Shown: positions 24,019 through 31,896 of the stretch, piece by piece
Layout: every line of letters begins with the position of its first letter
Numbering within the stretch: the first letter of the stretch is position 1
From: Phocaeicola plebeius
Lineage (GTDB): Bacteria > Bacteroidota > Bacteroidia > Bacteroidales > Bacteroidaceae
Length of the DNA stretch: 31,896 nucleotides
Direction: 5' to 3'
Assembly: GCA_004558305.1 (NCBI GenBank)
Contig: SFDG01000018.1
Coordinates: forward strand, 1-31,896
The notes under the pieces: model-generated
Told to the model about the DNA's origin: nothing
Databases searched by the model: none
Seen by the model: the letters and a program-made list of their open reading frames with translations, nothing else
Position numbers and translations under genes: made by a program

Positions 24019-24108
24019 TATGTTTTTAGGATAATGCGTCAAAAGATGTTTTCAGGATATTTTTTCATAGGATACACAAAAAGTAATATAAATGTAATAA
24101 CGAACGTA

Positions 24109-24116
24109 TAACTTTG
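24109..24116 (+). promoter_or_regulatory. -7 promoter box for the susCD operon
   Basis: TAACTTTG matches TAnnTTTG, 34 nt before the susC ATG (24151). No consensus -33 TTTG is seen about 20 nt upstream, as might be expected of a promoter needing an activator. No regulator gene (SusR, hybrid two-component or ECF/anti-sigma) is present within the window. Confidence 0.5.
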
Positions 24117-24150
24117 ATTTTGATTTAATAACTTACCAATTTTAAGAACC

Positions 24151-27150
24151 ATGCTAAACGTACAAACAAGCAAACGGATGTACACGCAGATGATTGTTCT
24201 TGCGTTACTCCTCTTGAACAGCGCAGTGGCGTTCGCACAGAGTAAGGTTTCGGGTCTTGTGACCGACAAGGCCGGCGAACCGTTAATCGGTGTCAACGTG
24301 CTCGAAAAGGGAACTACCAACGGTATGATTACGGATATCGATGGTAAATTTGTCATGAACGTAGCGAAAGGCAAGACCTTGGTCTTCTCCTACGTAGGCT
24401 ACAAGACACAGGAAGCTGTGGTCAACGGCCCCACCCTGAAGGTGGTGCTTGAAGATGACACCGAAACACTGGAAGAAGTCGTTGTCATCGGTTACGGTTC
24501 GATGAGCCGCAAGGATGTGACCTCTTCGATTACCACCGTGAAGGCAGACCAGTTGAACAAAGGTGTATTCACCGATGCCGGCAGTATGCTGCAAGGAAAG
24601 GTGGCCGGTCTGACGGTAACGACCAGCGGCGACCCGAACGGCTCTCCCAGCATGACCCTGCGTGGTGCCTCCTCCTTGCGTTCCGGTGCCATGAGCCCCT
24701 ACTATGTCATCGACGGTATTCCCGGCGTGGACATCTCGATGGTGGCACCCGACGATATCGAAAGCATCGACGTGCTGCGCGATGCCACGGCTACCGCCAT
24801 CTACGGTTCGAAGGCCGCCAACGGTGTGATCATCGTGACCACCAAGAAAGGCAAGAAGAACCAGGAGCGCGTCAATGTGAACTACTCCGGCTATGTGGCC
24901 TTCGACAAGGCCCTGAAGACCCTCGACATGGCTTCGGCCGAGGATATCCGCAGCTACGTGAAGAAGAACAACAACATCGACTACATGTACGACGGCGGCA
25001 GCAGCACCGACTGGCAGGATGAAGTGATGCAGACAGCCCTGAGCCACAACCACAACCTCTCCATCAACGGCGGCGGTCAGAAGACCACCTACATGGCATC
25101 TGTCAACATCACCAAGCGCGAAGGAGTCGTGACCGGTTCGAAGATGGACCGTGCCAACTTCCGTTCTTTGGTCAGCACCAAGGTGCTGAAGGACAAGCTG
25201 GAACTCAGCGTCGGCGTGAACAGCATGTTCGGCAAGCACGTAGGTGTACCTATGGGCGATGAAGGTGCCTCTGTCCTCGATGCCATGAACTACTTTAACC
25301 CCACCCTGCCCATCCGTCAGGACAACGGCGACTGGTCGCATGGCGAAGGTTCAAGCAACTACAACCCCCTGTCGCTGATCTACGAAGACAAGTCGCAGAC
25401 CGAATGGAAGCGTAACCAAGTGATGGCCAAGGCCACCCTGAACATCATCGAAGGACTGACCTGGAATGCCAACTACTCCTACAACAACGACCAGAAAACC
25501 TACAGTGCCTACCACTCCCACAAGACACAGATCATCGACAAGTATGGTAATGTCAGCCCGTCGAAGAACGGTGTCGCCCAGCGCAGCACCTACTTCGGTC
25601 ATGCACAGACCTTCGAGACCTACGGCAACTTCGACAAGACCTTCAACGATGTCCACAAGGTAGGCCTGATGGCCGGTTACTCCTGGGAAGAAACCGTGAG
25701 CAACGACGGTTTCGGCGTATCGGTCCACAACTTCTTCGACGACCAGCTGGGCTGGAACAACCTGACCTACGCCGGTATAATCGACGGTCCCCAGAAGGTG
25801 GAAAGCGGTACCATCGAAACCATTCGCAACATCTCCTTCTACGGTCGTGCCAACTATTCGTACGCAGGCCGCTACATGCTGCAGGCCACCATCCGTCGCG
25901 ACGGTTCTTCCGTATTCGGCAAGGATCACCGCTGGGGTACCTTCCCCTCTGTATCCGTTGCCTGGAACATCACCGAAGAAGACTTCATGAAGAACCAGCG
26001 TCTGTTCGACACCCTGAAGCTCCGTACCGGTTACGGTGTCAGCGGTAACGCCATGGGCTTCGGTGCCTACTCGGCTGTGGCCACCTACGGTTCCACCGGT
26101 CAGTACGACAACGGCTACGTGATGTTGGGTGCCACCAAGCTGGCCAATCCCGACCTGAAATGGGAATCGACCGGCATGTTCAATGTCGGCCTCGACTTCG
26201 GGATGCTGAACGGCCGCCTCAGCGGTAACGTGGAATACTACATCAAGAAGACCAAAGACCTGATCTGGGACTATCCCGTATCTTCCTATCTCTATCCGTT
26301 CGGTAAGATTGCCGCCAACGTGGGCAAGATCACCAACAAGGGTATCGAATTCAGCCTGACCGCCATCCCCGTGAAGACCAAGCACTTCAACTGGACCTCT
26401 ACCCTGAACCTGTCGCACAACAAGAACACCGTGGACAAGCTGTCCAACGACATCTACAAGACCTCTACCTTCCCGCAGGGCGACCCGATGATAGCCGGTG
26501 TTTCGGCCAACGGCTGGACACAGCGTATCATGGAAGGCCAGCCTCTCGGAACTTTCTATACCTACGAATGGGCCGGTGTGGATGCGGATGGCGTTTCCGT
26601 TTATTATACCCGCGATGCCAACGGCAACCGTGACGGCGGAACGACCCGCTCCCCTGAATACAAGGACCGCACCATCACCGGTTGCGCACAGCCGAAGCTG
26701 AACCTGGGTTGGAACAACAGCTTCACCTACAAGAACTTCAGCGTAAGTGCCTTCCTGACGGGTGTCTTCGGTCACGATGTCTACAACGGCCTGCGTGCCC
26801 ACTACACCGCTCCCGACTTCTTTGCCGGCGGCAAGAACGTGCTGAAGGAATTCATCTACGAGCGGAATGCCAAGGATACCGGCTCGAACATTCCTTCCGA
26901 CCGCTTCATCGAAGACGGCAGCTACGTGCGTCTGCAGAGCCTGTCCGTCGGTTACACCTTCGACAAGTTCAACGACTGGATCAACAACCTGCAGCTCTAC
27001 GTAACGATGAACAACGTCTTCACCATCACCGGCTACAAGGGACTCGATCCTGAAGTCAACTTGGGCGGTATCGACCCGGGGGTCGACTATCGTTGGAAGA
27101 CCTATCCTCATACCCGTACCATCATGATCGGTACTAAGATTAACTTCTAA
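24151..27150 (+). CDS. SusC-family TonB-dependent outer-membrane transporter
   Basis: A 999-residue beta-barrel porin. A signal peptide of about 30 residues ends AFAQ. It is followed by a carboxypeptidase-regulatory-like domain (VSGLVTDKAGEPLIGVNVLEKG... DGKF), the TonB box region EEVVVIGYG, a plug domain (about residues 115-230, with SLRSGAMSPYYVIDGIPG and DATATAIYGSKAANGVIIVTTKKGK), and a long barrel ending in IMIGTKINF with the terminal Phe expected of outer-membrane proteins. It pairs with the SusD-like lipoprotein gene 15 nt downstream to import oligosaccharides using TonB energy. Codon use is highly biased, as in strongly expressed genes. No ECF-type N-terminal signalling (STN) domain is seen. 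The ligand cannot be told from sequence alone. Confidence 0.96.
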   Translation: MLNVQTSKRMYTQMIVLALLLLNSAVAFAQSKVSGLVTDKAGEPLIGVNVLEKGTTNGMITDIDGKFVMNVAKGKTLVFSYVGYKTQEAVVNGPTLKVVLEDDTETLEEVVVIGYGSMSRKDVTSSITTVKADQLNKGVFTDAGSMLQGKVAGLTVTTSGDPNGSPSMTLRGASSLRSGAMSPYYVIDGIPGVDISMVAPDDIESIDVLRDATATAIYGSKAANGVIIVTTKKGKKNQERVNVNYSGYVAFDKALKTLDMASAEDIRSYVKKNNNIDYMYDGGSSTDWQDEVMQTALSHNHNLSINGGGQKTTYMASVNITKREGVVTGSKMDRANFRSLVSTKVLKDKLELSVGVNSMFGKHVGVPMGDEGASVLDAMNYFNPTLPIRQDNGDWSHGEGSSNYNPLSLIYEDKSQTEWKRNQVMAKATLNIIEGLTWNANYSYNNDQKTYSAYHSHKTQIIDKYGNVSPSKNGVAQRSTYFGHAQTFETYGNFDKTFNDVHKVGLMAGYSWEETVSNDGFGVSVHNFFDDQLGWNNLTYAGIIDGPQKVESGTIETIRNISFYGRANYSYAGRYMLQATIRRDGSSVFGKDHRWGTFPSVSVAWNITEEDFMKNQRLFDTLKLRTGYGVSGNAMGFGAYSAVATYGSTGQYDNGYVMLGATKLANPDLKWESTGMFNVGLDFGMLNGRLSGNVEYYIKKTKDLIWDYPVSSYLYPFGKIAANVGKITNKGIEFSLTAIPVKTKHFNWTSTLNLSHNKNTVDKLSNDIYKTSTFPQGDPMIAGVSANGWTQRIMEGQPLGTFYTYEWAGVDADGVSVYYTRDANGNRDGGTTRSPEYKDRTITGCAQPKLNLGWNNSFTYKNFSVSAFLTGVFGHDVYNGLRAHYTAPDFFAGGKNVLKEFIYERNAKDTGSNIPSDRFIEDGSYVRLQSLSVGYTFDKFNDWINNLQLYVTMNNVFTITGYKGLDPEVNLGGIDPGVDYRWKTYPHTRTIMIGTKINF

Positions 27151-27165
27151 TTAGATTTGGCAGAT

Positions 27166-28818
27166 ATGAAAACAAATAAATTTCTTCTTTCAGCTGGTCT
27201 TCTGGCACTGACCCTGGCCGGCTGCACGGACTTGGATGTTGATGTGAAGTCCCAATATACCGGTCTTGTCAACACACCGGAAGCCGTTTCGGCCAATATG
27301 GCCAATGTTTTCTTCCAGTTCCGCGACCCGCTGGGCCGTCGCTACATGGAGGCAATGTGCCTCACCAGTGATGAATATACCTCTTTGGCTTATAGTGGTG
27401 GTTGGGTGGATGATTATGCTTATGCACATCCTACCTATCATACTTTAACATCTGAAGATCCTGTTGTCGGCTGGATGGGCAATATGGGTAGTGCCAACGT
27501 AAAGGCGAATGAAATCATCAATTCCGACTATTCGGAAGAAAACAAGAATGCCGCTCGCGCCATGCGTTGCTTCTACACGTTCATCATGATGGAAAACTTT
27601 GGGGATACACCTATTCCTGATGCCGATTATGTGATAGAAAACGGCTTGGAAATCAATAACCGTAATCCTCGTCCTGAAGTAGCCAAGTGGATTGAAAAAG
27701 AACTGCTGGAGATTTATGACAAACTGCCTGAAGCGACAACAGGAGATAACTATGGCAAGCCGAACAAGTACATGGCTATGGCTCTGTTGGTCAAGCTCTA
27801 CATCAACTGGGCAGTCTATACGACACCTAACGTAGCTGACTATGAAGCCTCGACAGCCAAGAACGAGAAGCTGGCCGACTGTATCAAGTTCTGTGACCTG
27901 CTGATCAATGCCAACAAGTTCGCTCTGGGACCCGTAGCCTACCGCTTCAAGTTCAACCACAACAACAGCGAACTGGTGGAAAGCGGCCAGATCAAGGACT
28001 TCATTTACGCCATGCCTTACGACACCAAAAATGCCCAGGGCATGCAGTGGGGGCGTTCTCATTCCTATAAGGATATCAAGAACATGAAACCCAGCTACTT
28101 TGGTGAAACTATGGGTCAGTCCGGCGGTGCCTACATGACGCTGACTCCGGAATGTGTGGATCGTTTCAACCTGCCGGGTGATGAACGAAACTGGATGATT
28201 ATCGGTCTGCTTGATAAAGATGGGAATGATGCCAAGGGTCAGGTCTACGTGTATGACCCCGAAACCTTGCTTCCTACCGACCAGAAGGCGCTCGATAAGA
28301 CGGGTGCACCGCTCATCCTTTCCAAGACCATTACGGTTCCTGCTGGCAATGACCTTGCTTCTATTGATGTGGGTGAAAACCTGACTGGATATGCACAAGG
28401 CTATCGCTCCGTGAAGTGGTTCATGTGCAGCAACGACTACAACAACGGCCGTCACCTTTCCAACGACGTACCCATCTTCCGCTATGCGGACATTCTGCTC
28501 ACCAAGGCAGAAGCCCTGGTACGCAGCGGACAGGGCGGTGCCAAGGACCTGTTCAACCAGATCCGCAGCTATGTGAAGGCTCCCGAAATTTCCGGCGAAC
28601 CGACACTGGACGACCTCTATATGGAGCGTGGCCGTGAATTCTTCGACGAACTGTGGCGGCGTAACGACATGATCCGTTTCGGTCATTACGAAGACGAATG
28701 GTTCCCTCACTACAAGAGCAACCCGAACGCCAGCTTCGACAAGAACATGCGCGTCTTCCCCGTATCGAAGAACGACTTGGATGTGAACCCCACCTGGACA
28801 CAGAACCCTGGTTACTAA
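27166..28818 (+). CDS. SusD/RagB-family glycan-binding lipoprotein
   Basis: A 550-residue surface lipoprotein. The start is taken at ATG 27166 (MKTNKFLLSAG), because an upstream TTG gives a less usual leader. The lipobox is LAGC with cysteine at residue 20. Typical SusD features include the N-terminal helical/TPR region (NAARAMRCFYTFIMMENFGDTPIP), then KYMAMALLVKLYINWAVY, and the C-terminal RYADILLTKAEALVRSG and LYMERGREFFDELWRRNDMIRFG. It caps SusC and delivers the ligand. It lies 15 nt after susC. Codon bias is less GC-rich in the middle third than in susC and the tail, hinting that the glycan-binding part diverges faster or was exchanged. Confidence 0.95.
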   Translation: MKTNKFLLSAGLLALTLAGCTDLDVDVKSQYTGLVNTPEAVSANMANVFFQFRDPLGRRYMEAMCLTSDEYTSLAYSGGWVDDYAYAHPTYHTLTSEDPVVGWMGNMGSANVKANEIINSDYSEENKNAARAMRCFYTFIMMENFGDTPIPDADYVIENGLEINNRNPRPEVAKWIEKELLEIYDKLPEATTGDNYGKPNKYMAMALLVKLYINWAVYTTPNVADYEASTAKNEKLADCIKFCDLLINANKFALGPVAYRFKFNHNNSELVESGQIKDFIYAMPYDTKNAQGMQWGRSHSYKDIKNMKPSYFGETMGQSGGAYMTLTPECVDRFNLPGDERNWMIIGLLDKDGNDAKGQVYVYDPETLLPTDQKALDKTGAPLILSKTITVPAGNDLASIDVGENLTGYAQGYRSVKWFMCSNDYNNGRHLSNDVPIFRYADILLTKAEALVRSGQGGAKDLFNQIRSYVKAPEISGEPTLDDLYMERGREFFDELWRRNDMIRFGHYEDEWFPHYKSNPNASFDKNMRVFPVSKNDLDVNPTWTQNPGY

Positions 28819-28840
28819 TCTGAAATAAATCTTTCTTAGG

Positions 28841-28871
28841 GATTACGGGGTATGTGATATACCCCGTAATC
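28841..28871 (+). terminator. 13-bp perfect hairpin after susD
   Basis: GATTACGGGGTAT (28841-28853) and ATACCCCGTAATC (28859-28871) form a perfect stem with the 5-nt loop GTGAT, 22 nt after the susD stop. It is not followed by a clean T-run and the next gene starts 22 nt later. It may therefore lower read-through into the glycosidase genes, or protect the susCD mRNA 3' end, without being a full terminator. Confidence 0.65.
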
Positions 28872-28893
28872 TCACTTCCAAAAACCACTGAAC

Positions 28894-29703
28894 ATGAACG
28901 TACGTACACTTTTCATTTCCCTCCTGTGTGTGTGCTTCGCCGGTAAGGTGCAGGCACAATACATTCCTTCGGCCTATCCCATCGAGATTGTCGTCCACCG
29001 GGGAGCCAACCGTCTGGCACCTGAAAACACGGAAGCCTCGGCCTTTGCGGCGCTCGACCACGGAGCGAACTGGGTGGAAGTGGATGTACGCACTACCCGA
29101 GACCGTCGGCTGTACAACCTGCACGACGAAACCCTGGACCGTACCACCAACGGAACCGGGAAACTGTCTGACTGGATGGCTGCGGATGTCGATACCCTCG
29201 ATGCCGGCAGCTGGTTCGGTCCGGCATTCAAGGGACTGCATGTCCCCACCATTGCCGCCATGCTCGATGCCTTGAAAGGAAAGGCCAACGTGTTCTTTGA
29301 TGTGAAACGAGGCACCCCTGTGGCCGACCTGGTGAAACTGGTGCGCGACAAAGGTTTCTCCGACAACAGCTTCTTCTGGTTCGCCGATCCTGAACTGCTG
29401 AAGGAATTTGTCCGTATCGCCCCCGAAATGAAGGTCAAGGTAAATGCCTCGACCATCGAACGACTCCAAGAATGGATGACCGTCTGCACCCCTTCCTACG
29501 TGGAGGTGACGGCCGATGCCATCACCCCGGCGTTCCGCAGGTTCTGCCACGAACATCACGTGAAAATCATGGCAGCCATCCAGAATGCCAGCGAACAGGA
29601 TTACCTGAACGCCATTGCCGCCCGCCCCGATCTGGTCAACCTGAACCAGCCGGAACTGTTTGTCAGACTGCTGGGCGACCCCTCCTTAGAACATTCCCGA
29701 TAG
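28894..29703 (+). CDS. Secreted glycerophosphodiester phosphodiesterase family protein (GDPD)
   Basis: A 269-residue protein with a signal peptide of about 21 residues (ends VQA). The GDPD TIM-barrel motifs are present: HRGANRLAPENTEASAF with catalytic H35 and R36 and metal ligand E62/D64 in VEVDVR, then NLHDETLDRTTNGTG with the second catalytic H77. Later VFFDVK gives another metal-binding position. Family members split phosphodiesters such as glycerophosphodiesters into alcohol and glycerol-3-phosphate. The signal peptide places it in the periplasm or on the surface. Sitting between susD and a GH92 mannosidase, it may act on phosphodiester groups attached to the imported glycan instead of on lipids; this is inference. 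Confidence 0.9.
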   Translation: MNVRTLFISLLCVCFAGKVQAQYIPSAYPIEIVVHRGANRLAPENTEASAFAALDHGANWVEVDVRTTRDRRLYNLHDETLDRTTNGTGKLSDWMAADVDTLDAGSWFGPAFKGLHVPTIAAMLDALKGKANVFFDVKRGTPVADLVKLVRDKGFSDNSFFWFADPELLKEFVRIAPEMKVKVNASTIERLQEWMTVCTPSYVEVTADAITPAFRRFCHEHHVKIMAAIQNASEQDYLNAIAARPDLVNLNQPELFVRLLGDPSLEHSR

Positions 29704-29714
29704 CCGGGCTATCG
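29698..29714 (+). other. Small hairpin overlapping the GDPD stop codon
   Basis: CGATAGCC-G-GGCTATCG is an inverted repeat with its TAG serving as the GDPD stop (29701-29703). It is too tight a loop for full pairing, so about 6 bp would form. It could modulate translation between the GDPD and GH92 genes. Confidence 0.3.
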
Positions 29715-29735
29715 TCACCATAAAAAGAAGAAACG

Positions 29736-31896
29736 ATGAAAAGAACTTACCGATTGTTCATAGGCCTTTGCGCAGTGGCCTGCATGGCCTGCCAGCGCCA
29801 GGAAGCGACGCTGCTTCCCTATGTCAACACGTACGTGGGAACGGCCCCTAGCGAGACCCACACCGCCGGCCTGTTCGGCAAGAATACCGAGGAATACGGA
29901 CAAACGCTGCCTGCCGTGCTGGAACCCAACGGCATGAATTTCTGGACGCCCCAGACTCAGGACACCGAACGGAAATGCAAGGCACCTTATTATTATAAGG
30001 ACAGCCGCCTGCAAGGTTTCCGCAACTCCCACTGGATTGTGGGGGGCTGCACACAGGACTACGGCAGTATGACGCTCATGCCGTTGTTCGGTACCCTGCG
30101 CTGCCAACCGGAGGCACGGGCTGCCGAGTTTTCGCACGAAAAGGAAACCAGTACACCGGCCTACTATGCCGTGGCTCTTCCTTCCGAACAGCTGACCGCC
30201 GAAATGACCGGACGCTCCCGCTCTGCCATTTTCCGCTTCACCTACCAGCAGACGGGCGATGCCTATCTGGTAGTGAATCCGAACAGCGACGAGGGACAGG
30301 GCTTTGTTGAAATCGACACCCTTCGTCACCAGATACGGGGCTACAACCCCGTCCACCGCATTTACCAAGGTTGGGGAGAACCGGCCGGCTACAGCGGTCA
30401 TTTCCTCATCGAATACACTGACACGCCGACAGCCGTCGGCACGTTCCACGGAGATACGGTCTTTGCCGGACGCACCGCCATCGGACAAGGGGCCGCCATC
30501 GGTGCCTACCTGCAGTTCCGGGTCAAGCCCGGACAGACGCTGCTGGTGAAAGCGGCTTCTTCCTTCACCGACATGGAGGGAGCCGAACGGAACCTGGCGG
30601 CAGAAATTCCCCACTGGGACTTCGACCAGACCCGACGGGAACTGGAAGACATCTGGGAAGAACAACTGGCCAAGGTGACCGTGGAAACGGACAGTGAGCA
30701 GGAGAAGCGCAAATTCTACAGTGCACTCTACCGGGCCTCGTTCCTGCCGCGCACCTTCAACGATGCCGACGGACGCTATCCTTCCTTCAGCCAGGGTACT
30801 CCGCTGCAGCAGACCGCAGAAGGGCGCACGTACTACGAAGACTATAGCATGTGGGACACCTACCGGGCCTTGCATCCACTCATCAACTTGCTCTCCCCCT
30901 CGAAGGCCGGCGACATGATGCAGTCCTTGGTGGACAAATACGAACAGGGGGGATGGCTGCCCATCTTCCCTTGCTGGAACAGCTATACTGCGGCCATGAT
31001 CGGCGACCATTGCATCGCAGCCATCGGCGATGCCTACGTGAAAGGCATCCGTCATTTCGACATCGAGAAAGCGTACGAAGGGATGCGCAAGAACGCGTTC
31101 GAAACTCCGTCGTGGTTCGAGGACTATCGGAACGGCATGGGCCGCCGGGCACTGGACTCGTACCTGCAATACGGATACATCCCCTTGGAGGACAGTGTAA
31201 AAGAAGCTTTCCACACCTGCGAACAGGTGTCGCGTACCTTGGAATATGCCTACGATGACTTTGTCCTGGCCCAGGTGGCCCAGGCATTGGACAAGACCGA
31301 CGACTACCAGACGCTCATGGAGCGTTCGCGCAACTACCGCCATGTCATCGACCCCACTACGGGATATGCTCAGGGCCGTCGGGCCGACGGTTCGTTCCTG
31401 ACGGAGCCGGAGAATGCCTTCCGCTTTACCCGTTTTATCACGGAAGGTGCTCCCTGCCACTACACCTGGTATGTCCCCCACGATGTGGAAGGACTCATGG
31501 AATGTATGGGAGGAAAAGAGGCGTTCATCGCCAAGCTCGACTCCATGTTCAGCGAGCACCGGTACTGGCACGGGAACGAGCCTTGCCATCAGATAGCCTA
31601 CCTCTATGACTATGCGGGGCAGCCCTGGAAAACCCAGCGGCAGGTGCGCCACATCATGGGCCATGGGTTTCTACCCCGTCTGTCCGGGTACACCCTACTA
31701 TATGTTAGGCAGTCCCGTCTTCCCCCGGATGCAGCTGAACCTGGAAAACGGCAAGACCTTCACACTCATCGCAGAAGGGGCCTCCAGCGAGAACATTTAC
31801 ATCGAATCGGCGGAACTAAACGGAATGCCGTACGACAAGCCCTACCTTACGCATGAGGATATCGTGAACGGAGGTACGCTGAAGCTGAGAATGAGA
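29736..31896 (+). pseudogene. GH92 alpha-mannosidase gene with ~80-bp internal deletion and frameshift; runs to right edge
   Basis: From ATG 29736 the frame encodes a lipoprotein signal peptide (CMAC, cysteine 19) and a GH92 body: VNTYVGTAPSETHTAGLFG, GFRNSHWIVGG, YYEDYSMWDTYRALHPL, GGWLPIFPCWNSYTAAMIGDH and ITEGAPCHYTWYVPHD with probable acid E570. After RHIM (residue 641, 31656-31658) it turns into unrelated sequence and stops at 31856. The conserved C-terminus (AMGFYPVCPGTPYYMLGSPVF...) resumes at 31660 in another frame and stays open to the window edge. The usual segment between them, about 27 residues with the GNDD-GQMSAWYVFS motif that carries the catalytic base and calcium-region residues, is missing. 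The product should therefore be inactive, unless the join is a sequencing or assembly error. Confidence 0.88.

Noticed and set aside
25351..27111. Long open frame of 586 codons on the minus strand inside susC, and similar ones opposite GH89 (20771-22966) and GH92 (29715-31664).
   Set aside because: These are antisense shadows produced by the strong GC-rich codon bias of the plus-strand genes. Their products are Val/Gly/His-rich with no family motifs.

Overview
The window looks like chromosomal DNA from a gut-type member of the Bacteroidales (Bacteroides/Phocaeicola-like). Supporting signs are a SusC/SusD pair, a UpxY-type NusG paralogue, type II signal-peptide lipoproteins, an HU-like protein with an extra winged-helix domain, the folP-cdaA pair, and several copies of the Bacteroidetes -7 box TAnnTTTG. 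No rRNA, tRNA, CRISPR array or intact transposase gene was found.

Left part (1-4.8 kb, minus strand). This part is AT-richer than the rest and looks accessory. A 250-residue UpxY/NusG-like antiterminator with its own consensus promoter is followed by a coiled-coil lipoprotein (Cbp1-like by recollection). Next comes an open frame that runs off the left edge and resembles the start of SrfB. Upstream lie about 690 bp with only small doubtful frames around two adjacent palindromes, then a YhcG/DUF1016 nuclease gene whose catalytic middle is deleted, then an HU-wHTH protein.

Housekeeping block (4.8-14.3 kb). A REP/BIME-like inverted repeat precedes hrpB and a lipoprotein (minus strand). Divergent from these is a CCA-adding/poly(A) polymerase-family gene. 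Then come a 140-bp element with 17-bp perfect terminal inverted repeats, and murF with an overlapping Gate-domain membrane protein (minus). Divergent from those are folP and cdaA, the c-di-AMP synthase.

Aromatic block (14.4-20.5 kb, plus strand). An omega-amidase-like nitrilase, iorA, iorB, a class I/II aminotransferase, a PaaK-type ligase and a tandem-ACT protein are tightly packed, with two 4-bp start/stop overlaps. Together they can interconvert aromatic amino acids, arylpyruvates, arylacetyl-CoA and arylacetates. The omega-amidase would favour the biosynthetic direction.

Glycan block (20.7 kb to the right edge, plus strand). A GH89 alpha-N-acetylglucosaminidase overlaps by 4 bp a membrane protein resembling heparan-alpha-glucosaminide N-acetyltransferase (HGSNAT), the same enzyme pair that acts together in animal lysosomes. 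A SusC/SusD pair follows, then a strong hairpin, a secreted glycerophosphodiesterase-family protein, and a GH92 alpha-mannosidase. The GH92 gene carries an internal deletion of about 80 bp with a frameshift that removes a conserved catalytic segment. The two internally deleted genes (yhcG and GH92) are either genuine pseudogenes or assembly errors.
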